From NCBI GenBank assembly GCA_903870065.1, contig CAIQBN010000059.1:1-47064 (forward strand): DNA of 47,064 nucleotides. Reading direction: 5' to 3'. Made by a program: the position numbers and the translations under genes. Below, one piece after another: positions 16,660 to 25,402 of this stretch (the stretch's first letter is position 1; every line of letters begins with the position of its first letter). The notes under the pieces are model-generated. The model searched no databases. It worked only from the letters and a program-made list of their open reading frames with translations, and had not been told where the DNA came from. The stretch is from an uncultured beta proteobacterium. GTDB taxonomy: Bacteria; Pseudomonadota; Gammaproteobacteria; Burkholderiales; Burkholderiaceae_C.

Positions 16660-17619
16660 ATGAATACATCCATGCGGGACATTGACGAGAGAACCAATCT
16701 GGCAGCAAACAGCATGTTTGAATTGCTGCTGTTTCGACTGGGTGAGGCCCCCGGCACCACGCGGCGGGAACTGTTCGGCATTAACGTTTTCAAGGTGCGT
16801 GAAATTTTGGTGATGCCGGAAATCACCGCCATGGTCAACATGCCACCGACTGTGATGGGGGTTGCCAACATTCGCGGGCAGATGATCACCGTCATCAACT
16901 TGCCAGCCGTGGTCGGATGCAACCCCACCAAAGGGCTGGGTATTTTGCTGGTGACTGAATTTGCGCGCACCACCCAGGCGTTTGCAGTGGAAGAGGTCAA
17001 CGAAATTGTGCGGTTGGAGTGGAAGCATGTGTTGTCTGCCGAAAGCAGCGGTGGCGGCCTGGTGACCAGCATCGCGCGACTTGACGGCAACGCCGAAAAC
17101 ACCCGCCTGGCGCAAGTGCTCGATGTGGAGCAAATCCTGCGCGATGTGATGCCCCAGGAGCACAAGTCGAATATCGACGCCAACCAGATCGGTGCAGTCA
17201 AGCTTCCAGCGGGAACCGTTGTACTTGCAGCGGACGACTCGGCCGTGGCCCGCATGATGATCGAGCAGGGACTCAAGGCCATGGGTGTGCCCTACATCAT
17301 GACCAAGACTGGCCAGGAAGCCTGGGATACTCTGGACGCCATGACCACCAAGGCGGCGGCCGAGGGTAAGACGATTCAGGAAAAGGTCGCCCTGGTTTTG
17401 ACGGATCTGGAAATGCCGGTGATGGATGGATTTACCCTGACCCGCAATATCAAGCAGGATGGCCGCTACAAGGGGATTCCTGTCATTATTCACTCATCGC
17501 TGACGGGTACAGCCAACGAAGGGCACGTGAAAAGCGTGGGAGCCGACGCCTACATAGCCAAGTTCGTGGCAGAAGAGTTGGGCGCTACGATTCGGCAAGT
17601 GCTGGCCCGACAATCGTAG
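16660..17619 (+). CDS. cheV: Chemotaxis coupling/response-regulator protein CheV
   Basis: 319 residues in two domains: an N-terminal CheW-like coupling domain (about 18-165; GVANIRGQMITVINLP is diagnostic) and a C-terminal receiver domain (about 186-315) with acidic pair D191/D192, phospho-acceptor D249 in LVLTDLEMPVMDGF and K301. CheV links chemoreceptors to the CheA kinase and is thought to buffer phosphoryl flow. The start at 16660 follows CGGAACTGGCC. No other chemotaxis gene lies in the window, so it is an orphan here. Repeat R2 follows its stop. Confidence 0.92.
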   Translation: MNTSMRDIDERTNLAANSMFELLLFRLGEAPGTTRRELFGINVFKVREILVMPEITAMVNMPPTVMGVANIRGQMITVINLPAVVGCNPTKGLGILLVTEFARTTQAFAVEEVNEIVRLEWKHVLSAESSGGGLVTSIARLDGNAENTRLAQVLDVEQILRDVMPQEHKSNIDANQIGAVKLPAGTVVLAADDSAVARMMIEQGLKAMGVPYIMTKTGQEAWDTLDAMTTKAAAEGKTIQEKVALVLTDLEMPVMDGFTLTRNIKQDGRYKGIPVIIHSSLTGTANEGHVKSVGADAYIAKFVAEELGATIRQVLARQS

Positions 17620-17628
17620 TGCAAATTT

Positions 17629-17674
17629 ACTATAAAAATAGTAGCAATATATCGAGCAAACTAGAGGGCTAGAG
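17629..17674 (+). repeat. Dispersed ~46-bp repeat, copy R2
   Basis: Starts ACTATAAAAATAGTAGC and ends TAGAGGGCTAGAG. It lies between the convergent stops of cheV (17619) and the Lrp-type regulator (17731). The same ends and length are seen in R1 and R3. Confidence 0.75.
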
Positions 17675-17730
17675 CAAGAATTCTCCACTAGAGCCTTGTT
17701 TGCTGCGCGCCCGGAGGCACGGGGCGAACG

Positions 17731-18207
17731 TCAGCGGTTGAGATGGTCAAGTGGTAACGCGCTACTGGCTTTGACCTCGCCCAGCGAAAAGCTGGTGTGC
17801 AGGTCCTTAACGTGGGGTAGGTTAATTAACTGCTCTCTGGCAAAGCGGGAAAAGCTGTCCAGATCCTGCGTAATCACTTGCAATTCAAAAGTGCCTGAGC
17901 CGCTGATGTAGTGGCAGCTGACAATTTCCGGCAATTTTTGAATCGCATCTTCAAGCGCCCGGGTGGAGTCGCCGGTGTTGCGCTCGGCGTCCAGTCGCAC
18001 AAAAGCCAGTACGCCAAGGCCAATTTTGCGTCGGTCCAACTCCGCGTGGTAGCCCTTGATGAAGCCGCTTTCTTCGAGTGCGCGCACGCGTCGCCAACAT
18101 GGTGCGGTGGATAGTCCCACGCGGGACGCCAGTTCGGTGTTGCTCAGTCTGCCGTCGTTTTGGAGTTCATACAGGATTGCAAGGTCGAATTTGTCAAGTT
18201 GTTCCAT
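17731..18207 (-). CDS. Lrp/AsnC family transcriptional regulator
   Basis: 158 residues. The N-terminal winged helix-turn-helix is clear: LDKFDLAILYELQNDGRLS, then ELASRVGLSTAPCWRRVRAL (about 3-50). The C-terminal RAM/AsnC ligand-binding domain follows (IGLGVLAFVRLDAE, then HYISGSGTFELQVITQD). Such regulators sense amino acids and usually form octamers that wrap DNA. It is transcribed divergently from the indolepyruvate oxidoreductase gene across 174 bp, so that gene is the likely target (inference). The frame is open upstream to 18405, but the family N-terminus starts at MEQLDKFD, so 18207 is chosen. Confidence 0.93.
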   Translation of the reverse strand: MEQLDKFDLAILYELQNDGRLSNTELASRVGLSTAPCWRRVRALEESGFIKGYHAELDRRKIGLGVLAFVRLDAERNTGDSTRALEDAIQKLPEIVSCHYISGSGTFELQVITQDLDSFSRFAREQLINLPHVKDLHTSFSLGEVKASSALPLDHLNR

Positions 18208-18222
18208 ATTTATGTATTTTGC

Positions 18223-18234
18223 AGCAATATTCTT
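18223..18234. promoter_or_regulatory. Possible Lrp-type operator
   Basis: AGCAATATTCTT is an imperfect palindrome centred on AATATT in an A/T-rich patch 16 bp upstream of the regulator start. It is a partial match to the A/T-centred, C-A-G-flanked form of Lrp sites. The position suits autoregulation and control of the divergent oxidoreductase. Weak on sequence alone. Confidence 0.3.
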
Positions 18235-18267
18235 TCTTTGTCCGGGCTTGCGAAGGCGCAGAACGCA

Positions 18268-18296
18268 AAGACATATCAGCCAGAACTGCCTACACT
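18268..18296 (+). promoter_or_regulatory. Possible sigma-70 promoter of the indolepyruvate oxidoreductase gene
   Basis: AAGACA (18268-18273) and TACACT (18291-18296) are separated by exactly 17 bp; each matches four of six consensus bases. Transcription would begin near 18303, giving a leader of about 80 nt. Confidence 0.4.
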
Positions 18297-18381
18297 GATT
18301 CGTCACAAGCACATGGCGCGCATGCCGTGTGCCTTGCAGGTTCGAGCCCAGAAAATACATGCCAGTCCGGAGACAAATCCC

Positions 18382-21300
18382 ATGAATGCACCATTGCCCG
18401 ATCACATAGGCAACGCGCTAAAAACGGTCACCCTCGATGACAAATATGCGCTGGACTACGGGCACGCTTTTATGAGCGGCGTGCAGGCCTTGGTCAAGCT
18501 GCCCATGTTGCAGCGTGTGCGGGACCAGCGCTTGGGCAAAAACACCGCTGGTTTTATCAGTGGTTATCGAGGTTCTCCTTTGGGTACCTACGACCAGTCG
18601 TTGCAAAAGGCGGAGAAATACCTCAAGGCCCACCATGTGGTGTTTCAACCCGGCGTCAATGAGGAACTGGCCGCCACGGCCCTGTGGGGCACGCAGCAAC
18701 TCGGTTTTGCGCCCAAGGGCAGCAACAAATACGACGGAGTGTTTGGCATCTGGTACGGCAAGGGCCCGGGCGTGGACCGTTGCTCCGACGTGTTCAAGCA
18801 CGCCAACATGGCCGGCACCACGCCATGGGGCGGCGTGATTGCGGTGGCGGGGGACGACCACATCTCCAAAAGCTCGACTGCCGCCCACCAGAGTGACCAC
18901 ATCTTCAAGGCCTGCGGCACGCCGGTGTTTTTCCCGGCCAATGTGCAGGAAATCCTGGACCTGGGTATTCACGCATTTGCAATGAGCCGATTTTCGGGCG
19001 TCTGGGCGGGTATGAAGACGATTCAGGAAATCGTTGAGTCCAGCTCAACCGCCATGATTGATCCGGACCGGGTGCAGATCAAGATCCCGACCGATTTTGT
19101 GATGCCCGCCGGTGGCGTGCACATCCGCTGGCCCGATGCGGCGCTAGAGCAGGAGGCGCGCCTGTTTGACTACAAGTGGTATGCCGCGTTGGCCTATATC
19201 CGCGCCAACCGCCTGAACTACAACGTGATCGAAGGACCAAACGACCGCCTCGGCCTGATTGCCAGCGGCAAGGCCTACAACGATACCCGTCAGGCCCTTC
19301 TGGACTTGGGCCTGGACGATGCCACCTGTCAGCGCATTGGCATTCGGCTGCACAAAGTGGGCGTGGTGTGGCCGCTCGAGGCGCAGCTAACCCGTGAGTT
19401 TGCGACCGGGCTGCAGGAAATTTTGGTGGTGGAAGAAAAACGCCAGGTGATCGAGTACCAGCTCAAGGAGGGTTTGTACAACTGGCGCCCGGACGTGCGA
19501 CCGCGCGTCCTGGGCAAGTTTAATGAGGCGGAAACCGACGGCTCCGGTTTTGGCAGTGGCGGCGAGTGGGGCATGCCCAACCCGCACGCCAATACGCTGT
19601 TGCGCGCCAATGCAGATTTGTCACCCGCCCTCATCGCGCGCGCCATAGCCCAACGGATCACGCTGATGGGTGTAGACAGCGATATTGCTGCTCGCATCGA
19701 CACCCAACTTGCCATTCTCAACGCCAAAGAGCGTGCCATGCAGGTGCTGGAGCAAGAGCGTGCCAAGGCCGAGGTCAAGCTGACTGACCGGCAACCCTGG
19801 TTTTGCTCGGGCTGTCCGCACAATACCTCGACCAAGGTACCCGAAGGCTCCCGTGCCATGGCGGGGATTGGTTGCCACTTCATGACCGTTTGGATGGACC
19901 GCTCCACCGTAGGATTTACCCAAATGGGTGGCGAAGGCGTGCCTTGGGTTGGGCAGCAGTCGTTCAGCAACGAGCAGCACATGTTTGCCAACCTTGGCGA
20001 TGGGACATATTTTCACAGTGGTTTGCTGGCGGTGCGCCAAAGCATTGCCGCCGGTGTCAATATCACCTACAAAATCCTCTACAACGATGCGGTTGCCATG
20101 ACCGGTGGCCAGCGGGTTGGTGAGCGCCCCGAAGGGCATTCGGTGGTGCAGATTGCACAGAGTATGCGTGCCGAAGGTGCCAGACAGATCGTTGTCGTCA
20201 CCGATGAGCCACTGAAATATGACGGTGTGGAACTGGCACCGGGTGTGACAGTGCACCACCGCGATGAACTCGAGACGATCCAAAAGGAGTTTCGTAACAT
20301 GGTGGGCACGACGGTGATCATCTATGACCAGACCTGTGCCACTGAGAAGCGCCGAAGGCGCAAGCGCGGCCTGCTTGCGGATCCGGCGCAACGGGTGGTG
20401 ATCAATGAACTCGTGTGCGAGGGTTGCGGTGACTGTGGCACACAGAGTAATTGTGTCAGTATTGAGCCACTGGAAACCGAGTTTGGCCGCAAGCGCCAGA
20501 TCAACCAGAGCACTTGTAACAAGGACTTCAGTTGCGTCAAAGGGTTTTGTCCGAGTTTTGTCACGGTGCAAGGCGGTTCTTTGCGCAAGAAAAGCAAGGT
20601 CAAAGCCATGACCCTGCCAGAGGACAAGGATCTGCCAACACCCCGCATACCTGCGTTACAGGGCGCGGCATTGGGTACATCAGGCGAATCGACTGGCGGT
20701 GCCTGGGGAATCATTGTTGCGGGCGTTGGCGGCACAGGGGTTATCACCATTGGTCAATTGCTGGGAGTCGCCGCCCACCTGGAGGGTAAGGGCATCGTCA
20801 CACAGGATGCTGGCGGATTGGCACAAAAGGGTGGAGCCACCTGGAGTCATGTACTGATTGCCGCGACGCAAGACGACATACGGACCACGCGGGTGAGCAT
20901 GGCATCGGCAGATTTGGTGATTGGCTGTGATCCGATCGTGGTTGCTGGCAAAGAAACCGTGATGCGTATGCGCCTGGGACGCACCCACGTCGCATTGAAC
21001 TCCCATAGCGCGCCCACTGCGGCATTCGTGACAAATGCCAATTGGACTAATCCAGGCGAGGTGTGTCTGTCGGAAATTGGTCGGGCAGTGGGGCGTGAGC
21101 ATGTGGGGGCGTTCGATGCCGACGCCATTGCAACGCAGTTGTTGGGTGACAGCATCTACACCAACCCCATCATGTTGGGATTCGCTTGGCAAAAGGGCTG
21201 GATTCCTTTGGAGTTCGCTTCGTTGCAGCGTGCGATCGAGCTCAATGGTGTGGCTATCGACAACAACAAGGCTGCGTTTGCCTGGGGCCGTCAGGCGGCG

Positions 21301-22038
21301 TTGGACTGGCCTGCCGTGCAGCGGCTCCTCAATCCGGGGCAAGTGATTGCATTTACCAGCTCCACCAAGCAAACCCTGGACGACATGGTGGTCAAACGAA
21401 TGGATTATTTGACTGCCTACCAAAACAAGGCTTATGCGGCGCAGTATTCCCGATTTGTCGACCAGGTGCGTCGTGCTGAAGAAGCGCTGGCTGACACTAC
21501 GCCAAAGGAGGATTCTCGGATAAATACAACGCTGCCATTGACCCAAGCGGTGGCGCGTTACTTCTTTAAGCTGATGGCCTACAAGGATGAATACGAAGTC
21601 GCGCGTTTGCACACCGACCCGGATTTTCTGACTCTGATTGAGGCACAGTTTGAAGGTTCTTACCAGTTGCACCATCACCTCGCGCCGCCGCTATGGGCCA
21701 GCCGCACGGCCAATGGTGAACTGCAAAAGAGCCGCTTTGGTCCATGGGTGCAAACCGCGTTTCGCCTGCTGGCGCCACTCAAGGTACTTCGGGGGAACTC
21801 GATGGATATTTTTGGCTACAGTCAGGAGCGCCGCGAAGAACGCGCCCTGGTTCAGGAGTACCAGGAGGCGCTGCTGACAATACTTCCCAAACTGACGGCT
21901 GAGAACCGAAATGCTGCGCTGGCTTTTGCGCGATTGCCGGAGCAAATCCGGGGTTTTGGCCATGTCAAGGCCCGCCACGTAGCGGCGACCCGGCCGCAAT
22001 GGCGGGCGCTATTGGAGCAGTTTCATCGGTTGGTCTGA
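18382..22038 (+). CDS. Indolepyruvate ferredoxin oxidoreductase family protein (fused subunits)
   Basis: 1218-residue fused 2-oxoacid:ferredoxin oxidoreductase that oxidatively decarboxylates aryl pyruvates (indole-, phenylpyruvate) to the acyl-CoA. An N-terminal transketolase-like part (FISGYRGSPLGTYDQSLQKA) is followed by the thiamine-diphosphate site LGDGTYFHSG (GDG 539-541, with YND after it), a cysteine-rich region (VCEGCGDC from 678, C691, CNKDFSC and GFC, C712-C723) likely holding an Fe-S cluster, and the gamma domain (GVGGTGVITIGQ, near 780, with DAGGLAQKGG). GGAG lies 8 nt before ATG 18382. The divergent Lrp regulator suggests a role in aromatic amino-acid catabolism. Confidence 0.9.
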   Translation: MNAPLPDHIGNALKTVTLDDKYALDYGHAFMSGVQALVKLPMLQRVRDQRLGKNTAGFISGYRGSPLGTYDQSLQKAEKYLKAHHVVFQPGVNEELAATALWGTQQLGFAPKGSNKYDGVFGIWYGKGPGVDRCSDVFKHANMAGTTPWGGVIAVAGDDHISKSSTAAHQSDHIFKACGTPVFFPANVQEILDLGIHAFAMSRFSGVWAGMKTIQEIVESSSTAMIDPDRVQIKIPTDFVMPAGGVHIRWPDAALEQEARLFDYKWYAALAYIRANRLNYNVIEGPNDRLGLIASGKAYNDTRQALLDLGLDDATCQRIGIRLHKVGVVWPLEAQLTREFATGLQEILVVEEKRQVIEYQLKEGLYNWRPDVRPRVLGKFNEAETDGSGFGSGGEWGMPNPHANTLLRANADLSPALIARAIAQRITLMGVDSDIAARIDTQLAILNAKERAMQVLEQERAKAEVKLTDRQPWFCSGCPHNTSTKVPEGSRAMAGIGCHFMTVWMDRSTVGFTQMGGEGVPWVGQQSFSNEQHMFANLGDGTYFHSGLLAVRQSIAAGVNITYKILYNDAVAMTGGQRVGERPEGHSVVQIAQSMRAEGARQIVVVTDEPLKYDGVELAPGVTVHHRDELETIQKEFRNMVGTTVIIYDQTCATEKRRRRKRGLLADPAQRVVINELVCEGCGDCGTQSNCVSIEPLETEFGRKRQINQSTCNKDFSCVKGFCPSFVTVQGGSLRKKSKVKAMTLPEDKDLPTPRIPALQGAALGTSGESTGGAWGIIVAGVGGTGVITIGQLLGVAAHLEGKGIVTQDAGGLAQKGGATWSHVLIAATQDDIRTTRVSMASADLVIGCDPIVVAGKETVMRMRLGRTHVALNSHSAPTAAFVTNANWTNPGEVCLSEIGRAVGREHVGAFDADAIATQLLGDSIYTNPIMLGFAWQKGWIPLEFASLQRAIELNGVAIDNNKAAFAWGRQAALDWPAVQRLLNPGQVIAFTSSTKQTLDDMVVKRMDYLTAYQNKAYAAQYSRFVDQVRRAEEALADTTPKEDSRINTTLPLTQAVARYFFKLMAYKDEYEVARLHTDPDFLTLIEAQFEGSYQLHHHLAPPLWASRTANGELQKSRFGPWVQTAFRLLAPLKVLRGNSMDIFGYSQERREERALVQEYQEALLTILPKLTAENRNAALAFARLPEQIRGFGHVKARHVAATRPQWRALLEQFHRLV

Positions 22039-22057
22039 CAGCGCGCTACGCGAACAA

Positions 22058-22072
22058 GGCCCCTGCAGGGCC
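22058..22072. other. GC-rich hairpin after the oxidoreductase gene
   Basis: GGCCC-ctgca-GGGCC starts 20 bp after the stop at 22038. No T-run follows, so it would be at best a weak or factor-assisted terminator before yajC. Confidence 0.35.
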
Positions 22073-22092
22073 CGTGTTAATCCGGGGCAGAT

Positions 22093-22098
22093 TACAAT
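22093..22098 (+). promoter_or_regulatory. Possible -10 element for yajC-secDF
   Basis: TACAAT (five of six to TATAAT) in ATTACAATC, about 80 nt before yajC. No convincing -35 hexamer sits 16-18 bp upstream. The same TTACAATC string precedes pgk. Confidence 0.3.
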
Positions 22099-22178
22099 CA
22101 AGGGTTGCCCAGTTGGGCCGTAGGCGCTTGTGTGTGGGCGCTTGTCTTGTTGGTTTTTACTGATCTTTGGAGTTTGTT

Positions 22179-22508
22179 GTGTTTATTTCATCCGCTTTTG
22201 CCCAAACCGCGCCAGCCGCCGCTGGTGGTGATATGCAGTCATCCATGATGAGCATGCTGCCGCTGGTATTAATGTTTGTGGTTCTCTATTTCGTCATGAT
22301 TCGTCCCCAAATGAAAAAACAGAAGGAGCACAAGGCGATGATTGATTCCATTACCAAGGGTGATGAGGTTGTGACGGCTGGCGGCGTGCTGGGTAAAGTC
22401 AGCAAACTCGGCGACAGCTATATCGGTCTGGAAGTGGCCAATGGTGTCGAGATTCAGGTCCAGCGCAGTGCGGTGGTTCAAGTGTTGCCCAAGGGCACAT
22501 TCAAGTAG
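22179..22508 (+). CDS. yajC: Preprotein translocase accessory subunit YajC
   Basis: 109-residue single-pass inner-membrane protein that associates with SecDF and the SecYEG channel. It has an N-terminal FISSAFAQTAP, a transmembrane helix MLPLVLMFVVLYFVMIRP, and the basic QMKKQKEHKAMIDSI leading to the conserved GDEVVTAGGVLGKV. I chose the GTG at 22179 because GGAG lies 6 nt upstream (TTTGGAGTTTGTTGTG); the upstream in-frame TTG at 22167 overlaps that ribosome site. It is the first gene of the yajC-secD-secF operon, 35 bp before secD. Confidence 0.95.
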   Translation: MFISSAFAQTAPAAAGGDMQSSMMSMLPLVLMFVVLYFVMIRPQMKKQKEHKAMIDSITKGDEVVTAGGVLGKVSKLGDSYIGLEVANGVEIQVQRSAVVQVLPKGTFK

Positions 22509-22543
22509 TCGCAATGCGTTTTCACCCTGTCTGAAGTCCGATC

Positions 22544-24424
22544 ATGAACCGTTACCCGGTATGGAAATACGCGATCATCCTGATCGCGCTGGTGGTGGGT
22601 GCCTTGTATGCCTTGCCCAATGTCTTTGGCGAGGCACCTGCGGTACAGGTATCGGTTGCAAAACCCACTATGAAGTTGGATGCCGCCACCCTGGCGCGCG
22701 TTGAGGACGCCCTCAAGTCAGCGGGAATTGCCGCCGACGCTGTTTCGCTGGACGGTACATCGATCAGAGCACGATTCGGCACAACTGACGTCCAGCTCAA
22801 GGCCAAAGACACGATCCAGAAGGCGCTGAATCCGGATGCCACCGACCCGGCATTTGTGGTGGCTTTGAATTTGTTGTCGCGTTCACCAGCGTGGTTGAGT
22901 GCGCTGCATGCTTCGCCCATGTATTTGGGTCTGGATCTGCGTGGCGGTGTGCACTTCATGTTGCAGGTAGACATGAAGGCTGCACTGTCCAAGCGGGCAG
23001 AGTCACTTGCCGGAGATATCCGCACAAACTTACGCGAAAAGAATGTGCGGCACGGTGGCATCACCCGTTCTGGTCAAACCATCGAGATCCGTTTTCGCGA
23101 TGCGGCCTCCACCGAGGCTGCCCGGCGTGTTATTCAGGATCAGTTCACCGAATTGACGACTGTGGAGACTCCCGAGGGCTCCGATATCAAGATGGTTGCC
23201 ACCATTCAGCCTGTCGCCGCGCGCAAGGTTCAGGAGCAGGCACTCAAGCAAAACATAACGACGTTGCACAACCGGATCAATGAACTAGGCGTGGCGGAGC
23301 CGGTGATTCAGCAGCAGGGTCTGGACCGCATCGTTGTGCAGTTGCCCGGTGTTCAAGATACCGCCAAGGCCAAAGATATTTTGGGTCGCACCGCAACGCT
23401 GGAAATTCGGATGGTAGATGAAGGGGCCGAAGCGCGCTCGGCCGAGTTGGGTACCGGACCGGTACCCTTCGGCTCCGAGCGCTACCTTGAGCGCAATGGT
23501 GCGCCGGTGATCGTCAAGAAGCAGGTCATTCTGACAGGTGACAACTTGACGGATGCACAGCCCGGATTTGACAACCAGACTCAGGAGGCTGCAGTCCACC
23601 TGACGCTGGACGCCAAGGGCGCGCGGATTTTCCGTGACGTTACCCGTGAGAGCGTGGGCAAGCGCATGGCTATCCTGCTTTTTGAAAAGGGCAAGGGTGA
23701 AGTGGTCACTGCGCCGGTCATTCGGTCTGAAATTGGTGGCGGCCGGGTCCAAATTTCGGGACGCATGACCACGGTGGAGGCCGCAGATACCGCGCTGCTG
23801 TTGCGCGCGGGTTCACTGGCGGCGCCCATGGAAATTATCGAAGAGCGCACCATTGGACCAAGCCTTGGCGCTGAAAACATTGCCAAGGGCTTTAATAGTG
23901 TGACCTGGGGTTTTGTTGCAGTTGCGGTGTTCATGTGTTTTTATTACATGCTGTTTGGCATGATTTCAAGCGTCTCGCTGGCCTTTAACCTACTGTTGTT
24001 GGTGGCGGTTTTGTCCATGCTGCAGGCCACTTTGACATTGCCTGGCATGGCCGCCATGGCCCTGGTGCTGGGTATGGCGATTGATGCCAATGTTCTGATC
24101 AATGAGCGGGTGCGTGAGGAGCTGCGGGGGGGCGCCTCGGCTCAGGCTGCCATTCACGCCGGGTATGACCGGGCCTGGGCAACCATCATTGACTCGAACG
24201 TCACCACCTTGATCGCGGGTCTTGCGCTTTTGGCCTTCGGTTCAGGGCCTGTTCGTGGATTCGCTGTGGTGCATTGCCTGGGCATCTTGACCAGCATGTT
24301 TTCCGGTGTTTTCTTCTCCCGCGGGGTTGTAAATTTATGGTACGGTCGCCAAAAGAAATTGAAAAGTGTGTCGATCGGCACAGTTTGGCGGCCTGATTCC
24401 GACAATCAAGTCACGACAAACTAA
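22544..24424 (+). CDS. secD: Protein translocase subunit SecD
   Basis: 626-residue RND-type subunit that uses the proton gradient to complete protein translocation. An N-terminal transmembrane helix (about 9-26) is followed by the family motif YLGLDLRGGVHFMLQVD (near 127-143). A large periplasmic region then leads to five C-terminal helices (about 455-605), including MAIDANVLINERVREEL with the conserved Asp in helix 4, and DSNVTTLIAGLALLAFGSG. The length matches the family. It lies directly after yajC and 10 bp before secF. Confidence 0.97.
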   Translation: MNRYPVWKYAIILIALVVGALYALPNVFGEAPAVQVSVAKPTMKLDAATLARVEDALKSAGIAADAVSLDGTSIRARFGTTDVQLKAKDTIQKALNPDATDPAFVVALNLLSRSPAWLSALHASPMYLGLDLRGGVHFMLQVDMKAALSKRAESLAGDIRTNLREKNVRHGGITRSGQTIEIRFRDAASTEAARRVIQDQFTELTTVETPEGSDIKMVATIQPVAARKVQEQALKQNITTLHNRINELGVAEPVIQQQGLDRIVVQLPGVQDTAKAKDILGRTATLEIRMVDEGAEARSAELGTGPVPFGSERYLERNGAPVIVKKQVILTGDNLTDAQPGFDNQTQEAAVHLTLDAKGARIFRDVTRESVGKRMAILLFEKGKGEVVTAPVIRSEIGGGRVQISGRMTTVEAADTALLLRAGSLAAPMEIIEERTIGPSLGAENIAKGFNSVTWGFVAVAVFMCFYYMLFGMISSVSLAFNLLLLVAVLSMLQATLTLPGMAAMALVLGMAIDANVLINERVREELRGGASAQAAIHAGYDRAWATIIDSNVTTLIAGLALLAFGSGPVRGFAVVHCLGILTSMFSGVFFSRGVVNLWYGRQKKLKSVSIGTVWRPDSDNQVTTN

Positions 24425-24434
24425 GGAAATAGGC

Positions 24435-25388
24435 ATGGAATTCTTCAAAATTCACCGTGACATTCCGTTTATGCGGCATGCACTGGTGTTCAACCTGGTT
24501 TCCTTCGTCACTTTTTTGGCGGCGGTTTTCTTTTTGTTTTCGCGCGGGTTGCACCTGTCTGTCGAGTTCACTGGCGGCACCCTGATGGAGGTCAGCTACT
24601 CCCAGCCGGCCGACTTGAATGCCATTCGAAACAGTGTTGCTGCGCTGGGCATCAATGATGTTCAGGTGCAAAACTTCGGCACCGCGCAGGATGTGCTGAT
24701 CCGTATGCCGGTCCAAAAAGGCAGCAGCTCCGGTGCGCAAAGCGAGCGCGTCCTGGCAACCTTGCAAGCTGGCGACGCCAGTGCCACACTGCGTCGAACT
24801 GAGTTTGTTGGTCCGCAGGTGGGCGATGAACTGGCTGCAGATGGACTTAAGGCATTGGCCTGTGTGATCGTTGGCATCATGCTGTATTTGGCGATCCGGT
24901 TTGAGTGGAAGTTTGCCGTGGCGGCGATTATTGCCAACTTGCATGATGTGATTATTATTTTGGGCTTTTTTGCGTTCTTTCAGTGGGAGTTTTCCTTGCC
25001 AGTTCTGGCGGCCGTGCTGGCCGTGCTGGGTTATTCGGTGAATGAATCGGTGGTGATTTTTGATCGAATTCGGGAGAATTTCCGCCGTTATCGAAAGATG
25101 AACACTGTACAAATCATCGACAATGCCATTACTTCGACCATCAGTCGCACGATCATCACCCATGGCTGCACCCAACTGATGGTGCTGTCCATGCTGTTAT
25201 TTGGTGGCGCAACCCTGCACTACTTTGCTTTGGCATTGACAATCGGGATTCTGTTTGGCATTTATTCGTCCGTGTTTGTTGCCGCCGCGATTGCCATGTG
25301 GTTGGGTATTCAGCGCGAAGACTTGATCAAAGGCCCCCTTAAAAAGGAAGGGGATCCGGCAGACCCCAACTCAGGCGCTATTGTTTGA
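24435..25388 (+). CDS. secF: Protein translocase subunit SecF
   Basis: 317-residue partner of SecD. It has transmembrane helix 1 (about 16-36), the periplasmic motif LSVEFTGGTLMEVSYSQ (41-57) and the helix-4 signature VLGYSVNESVVIFDRIREN. The start at 24435 has AAGGAAAT 4 nt upstream (CTAAGGAAATAGGCATG); an open frame from 24366 overlapping secD lacks this support. Third gene of the sec operon. The DUF1631 gene follows after 14 bp. Confidence 0.97.
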   Translation: MEFFKIHRDIPFMRHALVFNLVSFVTFLAAVFFLFSRGLHLSVEFTGGTLMEVSYSQPADLNAIRNSVAALGINDVQVQNFGTAQDVLIRMPVQKGSSSGAQSERVLATLQAGDASATLRRTEFVGPQVGDELAADGLKALACVIVGIMLYLAIRFEWKFAVAAIIANLHDVIIILGFFAFFQWEFSLPVLAAVLAVLGYSVNESVVIFDRIRENFRRYRKMNTVQIIDNAITSTISRTIITHGCTQLMVLSMLLFGGATLHYFALALTIGILFGIYSSVFVAAAIAMWLGIQREDLIKGPLKKEGDPADPNSGAIV

Positions 25389-25402
25389 GCATTACCTGAT
25401 CC

